Below, piece after piece: positions 47,703 to 60,963 of a stretch of 64,000 bases of DNA. Every line of letters begins with the position of its first letter. Within the stretch, counting starts at the first letter, position 1. Position numbers and translations under genes: made by a program. The stretch lies in assembly GCF_032854445.1 (NCBI RefSeq), contig NC_088306.1:10907386-10971385 (forward strand), written 5' to 3'. Below the pieces are notes generated by a model. It had not been told where the DNA came from. It did not search any database and worked only from the letters and a program-made list of their open reading frames with translations. The stretch comes from Liolophura sinensis (lineage: Eukaryota; Mollusca; Polyplacophora; Chitonida; Chitonidae).

Positions 47703-47946
47703 AGGCCCGGCCCCAGTAGCACAGTTGGTAGAGGGTCCGCTTAGTATAAGTATCAGTATAGTGGTTCGGGCGGGGCAGCTTACTTCACTTCGGTAAGCCG
47801 TCTCATTGAAGCAGGCATTAGATAAAAGACCTGTGGAAATCCGTTTGCGACAAGAGGGCACATTACACGCGCCTTAAGGATTCCTTCGTCATATGACTGA
47901 AAAAATTGTTAAGTACGACATTAAACCCCAAGCACTCACTCACTCA
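47703..47946 (+). repeat. SINE family C (distinct tRNA-like head, shared tail)
   Basis: Head CCCAGTAGCACAGTTGGTAG with GGTTCGGGC, unlike families A and B. The tail CATATGACTGAAAAAATTG then ACATTAAACCCCAAGCAC ends in CACTCACTCACTC. Confidence 0.75.
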
Positions 47947-48300
47947 AAGGCTATTGTTCAACTAATGTATGTTTCGTCTATTGTATGCTTCATCTATTGT
48001 TCAATTGCCTTAATCAACAACGCCAACTGAATAAATAGAAAGTGTTATACATAAACTCGTTCTGGCATCAGTTGACAGACTAACATAGCGCAAATATTGT
48101 ACTTGATGAACATTTAGTGTGAAAATAAAGTCGTTGCGGTTTTCCATTAGAATCATGGTTTATATAAGAATGCAAACAGCCAAGACATTGTGACAGTTGG
48201 CAAAATTGTAACTCTATAACCGCTGAAACCTTGCCTCTAGTCAACTCACTCAGTATTTATTTTACATTCGTCTGTTGCGGCTTTGTGTGCTTTCGGGGCT
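47947..48300. other. Spacer without gene
   Basis: AT-rich, nothing recognised. The duplicated block begins soon after. Confidence 0.4.
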
Positions 48301-49206
48301 AAAGGTCCGTTCTCACGCTTTTTCCTCGTTCAGTTCCCTTGCTAAGGATGTGGCGTTTCGTTAACACGTTTGTGATGATGAGTTGTTTACCGGTACTGTA
48401 ATTTACGTAGTGTGTAATTTCATAGTAGATCTTGATAGAGATTATAAGCAATAAATTGCTGGGTTTCAGTGAGCGGTACACTATTCGGATTTTCCAGGTA
48501 CACGCATAGTTGTGGACTGTAAAGATCTGAAATCGACCAATACGATGTGCTAGAAGAGTTACGGTGAGAAACTGCTAATTATGTGGCGGATCGACGGTAA
48601 ACCACATTTACTGCATATTCACAAGCGCATTAAAATTTCCCGAGAGTAAATCCATGTTAACCGGGTGGTCCCCATAATCAACTAACCTGATCTGAGTCTT
48701 GCAGGACCAAACATGATCCATGGCAACCGCATAAATTCACCAAATAAAAATATTTTCAGACACTCGTTCTACTTTATTACCCATAAAATTATAATCGGGA
48801 TAAACAACATTGATAGGTGTATAAGGCCACATAAGTTTCCCTCCGCCCAAAACAATCTTCCAAAACTGGTAGCACCAACCAGTAGTCCAATGATCTTCCC
48901 AGTATGTGTTTTTGGATATAGCTCAACATTTAGACGGAATATGACAATGCACGCCATGCAGTTAGTCGTCGCTGCAAGAAAGGAATATTTTCATTATTCA
49001 AACAATACTGCATAAAGACAGGAACAATGCTTGGAATGAAGGTTACCTTCGAAAATAAAAGTTTACAGTTTGCAAACGATTTCAAACGGTTCAAGTACAA
49101 ATCAATAGTTGTCCAGGATTTCGGATAGAGGACGTTAAGAGACAGCTATAATACAAGCAAGTCGACAATACGGCTCAAACATATCGCTGTTCTCAAAATG
49201 GATCGT

Positions 49207-49535
49207 TTGACTGCCTCGGTGGTATGATGGGGCTACTACTTCGAAGTCGGGGGGACCTGGGATCAAAGTCGGGCCAGGTTATAACAAAAGGACTTTTTAC
49301 TGCTTTCCTGGCGCTCATCTCAGAGAGATTAGGCCCAGTGTCCAGTATAAGGTGACTGGGTGGTATCTTTGGCATGATACTTCAGTGACGCCAGTACTTA
49401 AGCGGCATGGACTCACCCTGTTATAAGAGGACACAGTATATGTACACACCTAATGACTCCTCTTTGTCATATGACAAATGAAAATTGTTAAGCACGACGT
49501 AAAACCTCAAGAATACATCCATCCATACATCCATC

Positions 49536-49567
<32 letters not shown>

Positions 49568-49601
49568 CATACATACATACATACATATATACATACATAT
49601 A
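49207..49601 (+). repeat. SINE family B, full copy with (CATA)n tail, inside the duplication
   Basis: Head GCCTCGGTGGTATGATGG, GGGATCAAAGTCGGGCCAGG, body, CATATGAC motif, tail ACGTAAAACCTCAAG and a CATACATA microsatellite. It occupies the same position in both duplicates, so it predates the duplication. Confidence 0.88.
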
Positions 49602-51214
49602 TTCAGACCGGTTTCTTCGGTATCAATGTAAACCGAGATTATCATGCCTGGTGTCTTCGGCCATGGTGTTTTAATTAGGCAGCACTATAAACGTATCGGC
49701 ATTATAATTGGCCTGCTGCAAGAAGAGACTGTGGTCGCATGAAGAAAATCATGTTGAAAGCAAAGTTCATTTTGACTGACTCTTGTTTTTACCGTATATG
49801 TAAGCATATGTACATATCACGCCTTGTAACATTTGATAGATCCTGTGTGTTGTTTGAAGAGGTTATTCCATCAAATGTCTTTACTCTAGGCCTTTTTAAA
49901 GTTTCAGAATGAGTATAATTGTCTTGTATAAGTAAATATGATCCTCTGGAGCTCTGCTTCATAACTATGTCGAATTCCACTTAAATCGGATCTACGGTTA
50001 TCAACAACTGATATAGTACACGTACCATGGTACGCTATTTGGATACTGAATATATTCATTCCCCTAGAACATTCCTGTTGTCTTCCAACATAACTGAAAA
50101 CTGTTGACTGCTTATCTTTGAGTGAACCTGTCTTAACTTCGTATATTATTAGTTATTTAGTGGTTTGTGTTGAACGTTGTTTTGGGGAATTCACCCAAAA
50201 CGTCCATTTTGTTGAAACCTGGCATACTTATGTCTGTGACGACTAGATACTGAAGAACTTTTGACTTGTATGATGGTATTGTGTCACTTTAATACGTGGA
50301 GAAATCCGGAATGTTCAGAGTAAAGCATTGACCTATGACACGTTACTGACAACAAAGCAAGGGAATTGCAATTTAAACAGGTCTTCATTTACGATCGGAC
50401 TTCTAATTGGAGTCGTCGTCAAGATATGACGCCTAAATATGACGCCTTGTAAATCAAAAAATCAACTAACACATGCGTTATTTCTGAAAGGAATACTACT
50501 ATACTTACATAAGGACAGCTGAGTCAAGTAAATCAGAAGTGGTCTGTAGTGGGTGAAAGTGCTATGGATGGTTAAGAGGGAAAATATCAGACTGGACACC
50601 GGCATCCCGATCCAGGTGAGGAGAAAGGCGGCCTTATACCCGAGAGTGGCGGTCAGAAGTGTCTCCAGAAAACACAAGCCACTCCCTATGGATCCCATGG
50701 ATGCTACAATTTTCAACTGGAACAAAAATATGTCCATTTATTGATGAATTGTAAAAACTTAACTGGTCTATAAAGAAGGCGGTCGGTTAGTAACATTTTA
50801 AGCATTGTGTATTTTATTATGGGTCATTTACTTAACGAGTTTCAGAGTGCAAGTCAACAAACAAAATCATATACCAGATGTTGCCAGTCTTGTGAATGTA
50901 GGAGACCGTGAACTCTTCCCTCGTGCAATGATGTTGTTGAAAGGGCAACTGATACACCGCCACACAAAGGTGGACTGTCGAGAGGGACTATTCTCTGTAA
51001 AATATATTTAATGTATTCTAGAGTTGCTTACAGTCGTAGTGTTTTGACTTTAGCAATTCGTTTTGTCCACGAAGCATACTACACTAGTGGCGACATACTA
51101 CATGAACTACGTATACAGATATTCGCACCATGGCCCAGTTGTTCGAAAGTGCATAAGCGAAAACTGGTATTAAGTCAATTAATAATTAAGATTTTTAGAC
51201 AAATTCAGACAAAT

Positions 51215-51310
51215 ACGACGGTGGTCCGGAGAAGGGAAACCTGGCAGAACCGGGGAAAACCACGACTCTCCGCATGTTGCTGGCAGCCTTCCCACCTACG
51301 GCAGAGACCT
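51215..51310 (-). repeat. SINE family A core fragment (left duplicate)
   Basis: GGAGAAGGGAAACCTGGCAG to CCTTCCCACCTACGG. The same fragment sits at 63207-63292. Confidence 0.7.
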
Positions 51311-52149
51311 TCGCGATAAACGGCTTGCAGATTAGCGTGGCGTGTTACGTATATACCTTGAACCTGTGTCAGGTTGAACGTCCTCTTTCAGAGGAATGGC
51401 ATACACGCTAAATGCCATATCTACATATAAATGCCGATGATAAAATGCTGAATGTCAGGCAAAGAAAGGTCAGCACCTCCGCCCGGGAAGGCATCTTTCA
51501 CCGCCGTAGGTGCCCTCAATACATCGCGTTTTTTCTCACTGAAACGTACGTCACCCTGGCTTATTACACTCTTCACACAGTTTGACTCATCTAAACGAGA
51601 GGATCGTACGGACTGGTAACCGTGTGTAGATAGTATGCACGTGTAATGAAACTTCTTTTTCTTCAAAGTTTTCTCTTACTTATCGGGTTTTTAGCCTCCA
51701 GCTTTCATAATAACATCACTACTCAGTGTTATTAGTTGTACCGCTTTGTCAAGAACAGTTGTGTTCCACTGTCACTGAACCGAAAAAAAAACAGAATTCG
51801 TCTTTGGATTGAATAAAGATAGAACATTTCAGGACATGTACTTAAATCGTTAGCTAGTATTATAGATACTGGGAGCTACAAAGTTTTTACTCTTTTATAT
51901 TATTCTTTCCATGTGTTGTTCTACGCTCTATTAAACTTCCCACGCCTTTGCTCATCTTGTTAAAATTACTTTTTATCACATGAAGATATTCATACATGAC
52001 TGGCCTGCAACAAGGTTGAGAGTTTTCATTGCCAAATTTTATCAAATTTTTATTCCCGTGGGGAATAACTGACACGTCATTAATAAATGTGTGAAGCCAT
52101 TAGTGATTGTGATTTGTAGTGATCAATTGCGATGTGTGTGGTGGCAAAC

Positions 52150-55100
52150 ATGGTGACAGCCGCAGTTCCCTCTGTGACGTTTATGATGTACTGACTGTGA
52201 CGGTCGCACTGATGGACGCTACAGTACAATGTTCATTAATGTTCATTGGATCGAATAAATAGCCAAAATATTTATTTTTTGCCACTCGGCTCATGTACAA
52301 AAACGGAAATTTTCTTGTTGGCAAATAAAACATAATTTGCCTCCTTTTGTACTGTGAAATGTCAAGCTATTTATTGTGCACCATAAATTGGTTATTATAA
52401 AAACAGCTTAATATTTATTAAATATTGATATTTACTGTTAAATAAAATGATTTTTTTTTGGTCATATAAATATCTAAAAACTATTTCTCTTTTGGACCCG
52501 ATTTACCAACAAATTATACCATCCTTTATAGTGATTTGTTCTAAAATTCACAAAGCAAACATTCTTATAAATCAGTAATCCTTAAAATATGTTTTGAATA
52601 CTTAACCAGTAGATAAGTGGACTTTACGTCAACGTTTCTCAGTTACATAGGCCCTATTATTATTCACTTCCAGGGATCCCACAGGGTGAAAGCGCAGGAG
52701 TTCGTCAACTAGTGCGCCCGTTTTGTTGAAACCTGTATAGGAAAGCAAGTTCTATTGCCATTTTCAAGCTTTATTTACAATGATATTGTTTTTGTTTTTG
52801 TTGTTTTTTTTTGTTGGTGTTCTTTTTGGTGGTGGGGGGGGATGGGGGTCTCTGTGGGAGAGGGAAGGGGTTAAGGTGTATTTTTTAAATAATATTCAGA
52901 TCAGTTCCAAGTAGTTTTACACTTTCTTCACGCTGAATTTATACACTATATTATATACTACAATATATGAGCATAGAGAGTAAAACCAGAGCAGCAACGA
53001 CAGTTTGGAAACGGCATCAGAAATACCAGCAAAATTATGTTGAAAGCGAGGTTAAACCTGAAGCAAACAACCATATACTGAAAGCCAGTACTTGTTAATG
53101 TCTCTGTACTGGTCTCATCTACAATACTTTCCTTCCCTGTGTTAGACAGCATGCATGCTTGACCGCCTATATCGGTCAAACTGTACAGAACTAACGAACT
53201 GTAAATAATAACTTAAATGTGAGCATATGGTACCTTCTGGTGTCATTTCTCCCCACCAGCTTTAGTGTAAAAAGTCAATTAACCATATGCGTGACGAATT
53301 CGTTATTTTACTCTCACACGCGATGGCTCTGTATTCCTGTACGTGATTCTGGTGATGTCAATTTGAAAGTGGATAAAGTGGATTTTTCAGTAACAAAGTA
53401 ATCCCTATTAACGATATTACTTACACATATACGTGCTCAGAAGATAGCAGGAGAAAAGGACATTTGCAAATATTTTTGCATGGTCGGTGTTTGAGACCAC
53501 AATTTGATATATATCATCTTTGTTAAATAATTCTCTAAATAAGGAGGTGATACACATGTAATAAAGTTATGTGAAAGTAAATTTATTGTTTATATCCAAA
53601 CATTTATCTTTTATGAAAATTATAGTAATGTTTATGATTATATTAAAATATAAATATTATCAAAATCTAGGTTGAACACATTTGTTACCTGAAAAGACAA
53701 AATATTAGTACAAATATATTTACTAAACAAATGCTATACATCCTTATCTATAGCTTTATTAAACAAACACAGTATGTACCAAGAGGTGGTCCCAAGTACC
53801 CACCATACAACTTTTTAAGTGTCTTTCCTCTTTAGAAAAAAATGGGGGAAAAAAAACCTTTGAAAACTATATTTACAATTAACTTTCCGCACTCTTTTAT
53901 CTGAATTATATGTAGCTTTTTTCCACTTTTAAGATTTGACACCAGATTTAACTTCAAGCCAAGTGTAATACCAGGTTTAACTTGAAGCCAAGTCTAATAC
54001 CAGGTTTAACTTGAAGCCTAGTCTAATACCAGGTTTTTTCACATTTTGTATTTGGTCGTTTTTATTGAAAGTTGCTTTAGGAAATTATTTTTGCGATTAT
54101 TGACCAGGAACGTTCATTTTGGTCGACAGATGACATACAGCAGTCCGTTGTGACCTTTAGATTTTATGTTTCATGGAAAAAGGAGCTTTCGATTTATTGG
54201 GTTTAAACATGTTCTTGCGTCGAAATTGCTGTAAAGCTATCGCCACATTCATTCACTCGCTCATTTCTGCTAGGCTTATTCATGCGGGGTCTTGGTATAG
54301 CAATAAACTCCGTTATCAATCACCTTTGTAGGGTAAGAGTATGGGATGTTACGATTTAATGTTGAACGTATAAACATGCAAGCGATTGTCCACAAGAATC
54401 ACCACACGTACTGTGAACTTCCAAATGCCACTTAAAGATTGAAGTGGAATTCGTGATGACGTAACAAGGGCATACTCGGTAGTTAAAACGTGGCTATGTG
54501 TAAAAAGCAGCGAAATAAGTCCATTTGTTGAGTAGTTCGACGAATTAGTACTGGATACTTGCAGTGTCCTCCGGCAGGTGGCAATATAAGTGTGCCGGCA
54601 TCAGTTGCCCTGCTACATTTATAACACAGTCTGTTATGATGAGATCCAAATAATGTCAAAAGTTATATTAAACTCCAAACAAACCAGTATCATGACCATG
54701 TTAGCTGCACAGTGTTAAAAAGGAGAACTAATGAAAGGTGCTAAATCGAAAACGTAGAGTTAAAATGAATTATAGCACATAGTAGTTGGCGGTCACAATT
54801 TCCACAATGTAACACTGTCTAGCATCATGAGGTCCGGAAGTTGTGTTAAACTCTAAATAAACAATTAAATGAGTTGCTGAACACTTAAGATGCTTAATAC
54901 TTCAGGCAATTGAAAATAACAATAGATATTTTCAGGAAATCATAAATACATGTGCTGAAGGCAGGGCGGCTGTCCAAATATGGCGTGTAATATACGAAAA
55001 GGCTAGGTGGCATCTTGTCTTTATGCAGGTACATGTCGCCTACTATATTATACATAGTATACCTTCAAATAAAGCTTTCTCGAACTATTGAAATGTCAGA

Positions 55101-58100
55101 TATGCGAATTCTCAGTTGTTGTTTTTTTTCGGATTGTCTATGCGTTTGAAGTATACTAAGCTTATTGGTGGATTAACACGTTTTTGATACCTTGATATGC
55201 TACAAGCATTTAATCTCACTCAACCACACGTTATTTCATCATATATGGTTGTAAATTTACGTCGACTATATCCAAGAATGCACAACTTTTACAAGGGCGG
55301 TCAAGCCCATGGAAGGGGTAAACAGAACATTCCTCCCTTAGAAAAGGAAACGCCCAGGCCTGAAGCACCAGACTGAGGTTTGTATCAGAAGTTCAACTGA
55401 ACAATACAGCCTGTACTACATGACATGTAAGGTTGATCCCAAAGTGACATCTGTTAACACAAGCGATTACACAATGCACTCACGCGCATTTTTACACGCA
55501 TTCACAGGACAAGATCGGCAGCTTTGCCCGCCCATCACGTGAAGACATATCTGATTTCACAAGTATAATTTACGATAGATTTGATCCATTGATTAAAGAT
55601 CGAATATCCTAGGTACATCAGGTAAGGCACGCATTATTAAGGCAATATTCTAACCTTCAGTGACGTAGCTCGGTGAAAGCCCTTTACAAACCACGTAAAG
55701 CGTGATAACTATACAACTGCACGTCTTTCAGTCGTGAAACCAAAGCAAAATGAATTATAACTGGTTATCTTCAGTCCCTCAGAGATTTACTTAGTATTAA
55801 ATATTTTTCACGATCACGATCACGATCTCACGATTCTCTCGTGTGGGAAGTGCCCGTTTGAAAGGTTTCATCTGAGCTGGCCCTTTGTAAACCGGGGTGT
55901 GCCTGCTTTTGTAAAGCTACACCTGTGTGGAGTTTGACTCCGGTAACGCCGCCACTCAGTTTTCGAAGGTTTAACTTGTAGCGAAGAAGACTGCCCACCT
56001 ACATTAACGGTTTGGTGTGCTTTAGTGCACTTCCCATAGAGACAGGTCGTTCGCAAAATGAAAACAGAAATGAACGTTTACTAGCAGTGTTGGCGACGAG
56101 TACAATCTCTTAGTGGAATGTCCATAGTTAAAAAAAACTAAGATTACGTTTTATCCCGAAACATGTTTGGCTAAAACTGACTGTATATAAAGGGAGAAAT
56201 ATTTTGCTAAGCCATTTACAGCGAAAAACTAAGCAAAGAAGAAAATTTATTGTTGATCAAATAGCCATTTACTTTTGTTGATTATCCACATGTATCACCT
56301 TTTTTTCTTTTTTCTACCATCTTATTTCTTCTAAGCCAATGACAAAGCGTGGTGGGATGAATTGAACAATCAGAAGTGGTTCCAGAGTGAATGAATAAAT
56401 TGAACTGGAGCCCTACCTTGCTTTGAGGAGAAGTCCAGCTGATGCTGGCTAATCCCTCGAGTTAATTTTCATCCAGCTTCCAGACTGTCTGGTTTCGAAA
56501 CCATTAAAAAAACTTGAGATGAATCAACAACACTCAGTGGTGTAAAGGGATAACGTCAGTGAATTCTGATTGGCTTTATTCGCTTTCTCAACGTAAACTT
56601 GTTTATGTTGGTGTACAGGAAAACGTTTCTGCGCATGTCATGCCTAGCAGAGCCACCGGGAGTTATTAGAGCTCCCATATCAGATTTCAATGAAGGGGAG
56701 TAAACCGTACAATTTGGGGTGTTACTATAAATATATTTTGAGATTATTCTGGCTGTGACGGAGCCATTGCGATCATCCATCCACGGCACTGAAAGCCATG
56801 CTTTCCTGAAAGTAATTCTGCTCCGGCTCTGCATTAATAGCGATGTGTATCTGCATGGACAGCGATGAATGCTGCTCTCCGATACATAGGTAAAGGTTTG
56901 TTGGTCGCATCAGTATGAACTGCATTGCTCAATGGGAAGTTAGAATGATAGTTTCGTATTTGCCACTACAGACTGAAACGTGTACCAGTCATTGCTGCTT
57001 ACATATGTTACTTTCATGAGGAATAAAACACTGCATAAAATATCAATCTGCATTATTGAACTTCTTCAGATGGCCACTTTGTCCATGAGCATACATTACA
57101 ATGTAATTTAGGACTACACTGATAAAATATTTGGTATAGCACAAGTTTGAAGTACACACATTGAATGGGAGAAATCTATCCGACATAAGTAACACGATTT
57201 TGTAAGGTACAGGATTTTAAATACATAATGAGATACATTTCTAGGCAACTGTACAATGTCAGTTTTCAGCATATCAGACCAGGATCTAAAAAGGATGTGT
57301 ACAGAAACGTGCAGCTAAATATTGCTTTCTAAAAACCGTGGAAATCTACATTTCAGAGAACACTAACAATGTTCATCTTCATCTTTATTGCATTCGAAAC
57401 ATACATATAATAAAAGACGTCCATCACAAAGAGTAAGACCAGAACAGCGACGACGGTGTCATAGCCGGTAAATCGTCATATGTAACCGGTAAAATACAGC
57501 CTCTTATTAGTTTACCTCAATCAGGGTTTTATTCTAACTGTTCATGTAAATGTATAAAGAAAAGTAATTTACACGCCTCTAGCACCATGGCTTAAGCAGA
57601 ATTAGGTGAAAAAAATGTGCGGTGATGTTATTTGCAATTTATTGAACCTCACTGTTTCAGAATTTTAATATTTTAATATATAACTAAAACACACACAATA
57701 GTTTATTGTATTTTACAGATAGAGAGACAAGAACACTGCAAATACTTTACAAAGCACATTGGCTGAGAAAAATTATAAACGAATCTGTACGTCGAAACGT
57801 CGTTTACCAGCCGTCAGCCAAAATGGCCGTTCCGGATCAAAAATCGCAAGGCCAATTCCCAAACATAACACTAACAACCAAAGAACGAAGAAAGTATCTA
57901 AAATTGGACAAGATCATTCGGCGACTAATTAAGTTACTGGTTGTAATTTCAGATTTACTTATTTTCAAGTTTACTACCAAATGACAGACGATTATTTACA
58001 GAAAACTACAATGTGGTGCAAAATATCAGATACTTTTGCTGTCACAATGCATCATTTGTCCCCACCGCATTGAAGTCAGTTCCTTGCAGGTTTGGAGGTC

Positions 58101-58980
58101 AGGAGCCATCAAACGTTTTAAGACTTAAGACAGAAATTCAAACACACCTACCAAAAATTAAAATGTTTTCCTTCAGCAAGTGTAAAATTTGTACACTGAT
58201 TCGTTTTCTGCAGAAATATGTACAAACCACAATTTCACTTCTTTTCTGCTCTGAGACTGGCATTTCAAGAACTTAAAAGTCCTAAGTTGCTCAATACATA
58301 CAAGCCCTGGGCTAACAGTGTTCAGCTCAATGCACCATAAGTTGTAGATTTATCGATAGTAGTGTATGCTACTCTAATTTCATTGAAAACAAATGCAGAG
58401 TATTGCCGTGTGTCTGTATAGTGGGAGATGTGTGCAGTTTGTTGTGACGAATTTTCGTGTTCTCGGAGTGCCTAGGTTATTTAGACGACGATTTCCTGCT
58501 CGATTTACCCTGTTTACGGAAAGCGTTTGTGGAAACTTTTCGCATTTTACTGTTAGAAAGTAAAAACACAAGTGAACACCTCGGTCGTCAGTTCCGCGTG
58601 CCCCTGATGCAGGCGTGAATGTGTGAAGTAAATGTTAATGCAAATATTATCCAGAACCAAACGAGCCCAACACAGATGTCGCCCCTATCCGAGCCATCTG
58701 GATCTTGTGAGATTATTGTCACGGTTTACGTTCGTTAAATGCCTAACAAAAAATGCACTGGTTATAACTGTAATTAGACGAAAACACCTGGTTTTCAGGT
58801 AGGAGTGAAAAGTGACGTAATATGTACGTGAGTTGTCGCAGTAACTTGACAACAACAACATGACGGGTAAAAGCCCGTTCTCACGATGCGCTTTAGAGTA
58901 CCAACTACCAGTCTAGCAATTGACTTGCAGTGTTGGAAACAATTCGCATGTAACATGATCGCACGCGACATGTCTCGGAT
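52150..58980. other. Long gene-poor region
   Basis: AT-rich with scattered short frames, none supported by splice sites or family similarity. It holds a 29-nt tandem repeat (53941-54036), a short (GATCAC)n at about 55.81 kb and two mutually similar segments at 52.94-53.01 and 57.40-57.47 kb (see findings). Confidence 0.5.
53941..54036. repeat. 29-nt tandem repeat, 3 copies plus a partial
   Basis: Units begin ACCAGGTTTAACTTGAAGCC. The first differs at a few bases. Confidence 0.9.
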
Positions 58981-59343
58981 ATCGTGTTTCCTCGTTTCAT
59001 TTTCGTTTGTAGGGTCTAGCGTTTTTGTTAGCACGTTTGTTCGTGATGAGTTGTTTACTGTAATTTGCATAATGTATAAGTTTATAGTATATCTTTATAA
59101 ATATCATAAGAAATTAATTGCTTGATTTCAGTGAGCGAAACACTATTCGCATTTTCCCGGTACAGGAATAGTTGCGGATTGTAATCCACCAAGATGAAGT
59201 TCGACGAGTTACGGGGAGAAACGGCGTCCAATGTGTCGGATCGACAATGAACCACATTTACCGCATCTTCACAAACGCATTAAATCTTCCCTACGCCCAC
59301 GCTGTTGTGTTCATCGTCTGGCGAGGGAATCGTCCATGTTGTA

Positions 59344-60888
59344 TTACTCCTTTCTCCTTGTCGGAATACATGTCACTCGGACACAGATAAATGTCTGAGT
59401 GCATGCAACTAGAAGTGTTAATATTAGCATCAAGAAAAACGACCAGAAGAAGCAATCTTTCCCCACGCAAAACAAGCCTGAAGAGCCCAGATTGTCACTG
59501 TTAATATCGTAAAAATAACCAATTAACAGCTGTATGATTTGCTGTATAGCCGCAACAGCGGCGTAAAACAACGCAGTTAAGACTCCAATCTTGGACCGTC
59601 CAAAATGGACAGCAAATAGAGACACGTAAATAGACATGCCGGTTCCTTGACCGACGCCAACACATAGGATGACCAGATACACGGAGTAGGCGTTGAACCA
59701 AACCATGCCTGTTAGCATAGCTGCTGAGAAAGTCAAGTAACCCACGAATAATAAAACGAATCCGCAAAGCTCGGAAGAGAATTGATCAAAGACGAAACCA
59801 AAGGTTAAACGTGTCAGGAATATCACAACAGATATCAAATACACGCTGACAAGAGAATGTCTCATGTTCACGGAGACCGCTATTGCAGTGATGTTGTTAA
59901 GGCTGGCGAATGAACATGCGTAGAAAACCACAGAAGGCCAAAACGTCGTGTGGAAAAAACTGGAACGTAGCAAATCGTTGAGGGTCACTTCTGGATCTTC
60001 CTGGGTACAAGAGCCAGGATCTTTAAGCAGCCCATTTCGGTCTTCCTCTTTTCCGTTCAAGCACACCTCGTCATCAGCTTGCTGTTTGTGCTCGGTGAGT
60101 CTCCAGTAAAGAAGTAAATAACAAACGCTAAAGGCAATGGCACTGGCCAAGGCCAGGGTGACAAAAAATCCAGGCAAATTATTGGAGAAGAACAGATCAA
60201 TGATTCCAGCGAAAACAATCTTTCCAAAACTGGTAGCACCAACCAGTAGTCCAATGATCTTCCCAGTATGTGTTCTTGGATATAGCTCAACATTTAGACG
60301 GAATATGACAATGCACGCCATGCAGTTAGTCGTCGCTGCAAGAAAGGAATATTTCATTATTCAAACAATACTGCATAAAGACGGGGACAATGCTTGGAAT
60401 GAAGGTTACCTTCGAAAATAAAAGTTCACAGTTTGGAAACGATTTCAAAACAGTACAAGTACAAATCAATAGTCCAGGAAATTTCAGACGGACGACGTTA
60501 AGAACAGAGCTATCGACAGAAGTCGACAATACGGTTCAAATAGATAGCTGCTCTCAATCTGTATTGTTTGAATGCCTCGGTGGTCTGATGGAGCGACTGC
60601 TTCGAAGTCGGGGGACCTGGGATCAAAGTCGGGCCAGGTCATAACAAAAGACTTTTTACTACCTTCCTGGTGCTCATCAGGGAGGGATTAGGTCCAGTGT
60701 CAGTATAAAGTGACTGGATGGTATCTTCGGCATGATACTTCAGTGACGCCAGTACTTAAGCGGCATGGACTCACCCTGCCATGAGAAGACACAGTATATG
60801 TACACACACTCAATGACTCCTCGTTGTCATATGACTGAAAATTATTAAGCACAACGTAAAACCCCAAAAGTACATCCATACATACATG

Positions 60889-60920
<32 letters not shown>

Positions 60921-60930
60921 CATACATACA

Positions 60931-60963
<33 letters not shown>

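Larger units (their letters stand above)
48847..51494 (-). pseudogene. Inactivated copy of the MFS transporter gene
   Basis: Minus-strand remnants of all three exons of the 59.3-63.5-kb transporter. Exon 1 (51494-51357, 138 bases instead of 139) keeps MPSRAEVLTFLCLTFSILSS, then has a small rearrangement leading to a stop at about 51408-51410. Exon 2 (50716-50509) is one base longer than in the intact copy, breaking the phase although the body is nearly identical. Exon 3 (48971 to about 48847) keeps only about 120 bases, has a one-base deletion, and loses the remaining seven or so membrane segments. Splice-site dinucleotides remain at several borders, so transcripts may still form, but no transporter can be made. 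Confidence 0.85.
48300..52150. repeat. Left copy of a segmental duplication (matches ~58.98-64.0 kb)
   Basis: Colinear matching blocks, left to right copy: 48.30-48.66 to 58.98-59.31; 48.85-49.01 to 60.22-60.37; 49.02-50.75 to 60.39-62.10; 50.76-51.20 to 62.12-62.85; 51.22-51.70 to 63.21-63.72; 51.80-52.15 to 63.76-64.0. A block of about 900 bases holding most of the transporter's last exon is absent here and replaced by unrelated sequence at 48.67-48.84 kb. Other length differences mark later insertions and deletions. Confidence 0.88.

Noticed and set aside
48299-48481. Minus-strand frame MYRSLKPSNLLLIISIKIYY as a small membrane protein
   Set aside because: It lies in the duplicated 3' flank of the transporter, and the matching region at 59.0-59.1 kb does not preserve the frame.
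49501-49601. Repeat array that might be CRISPR-like
   Set aside because: It is a simple CATA microsatellite at the end of a SINE, in an animal genome.
57706-57984. 92-residue basic frame (MYFTDRETRTLQILYKAHWL...)
   Set aside because: No splice context, no family recognised, and it sits in a long gene-poor AT-rich region.
60336-60357. MKYSFLA start for the transporter last exon as a one-exon gene
   Set aside because: The sequence is a pyrimidine tract plus CAG acceptor. Upstream exons at 61884-62090 and 63338-63476 join in phase.
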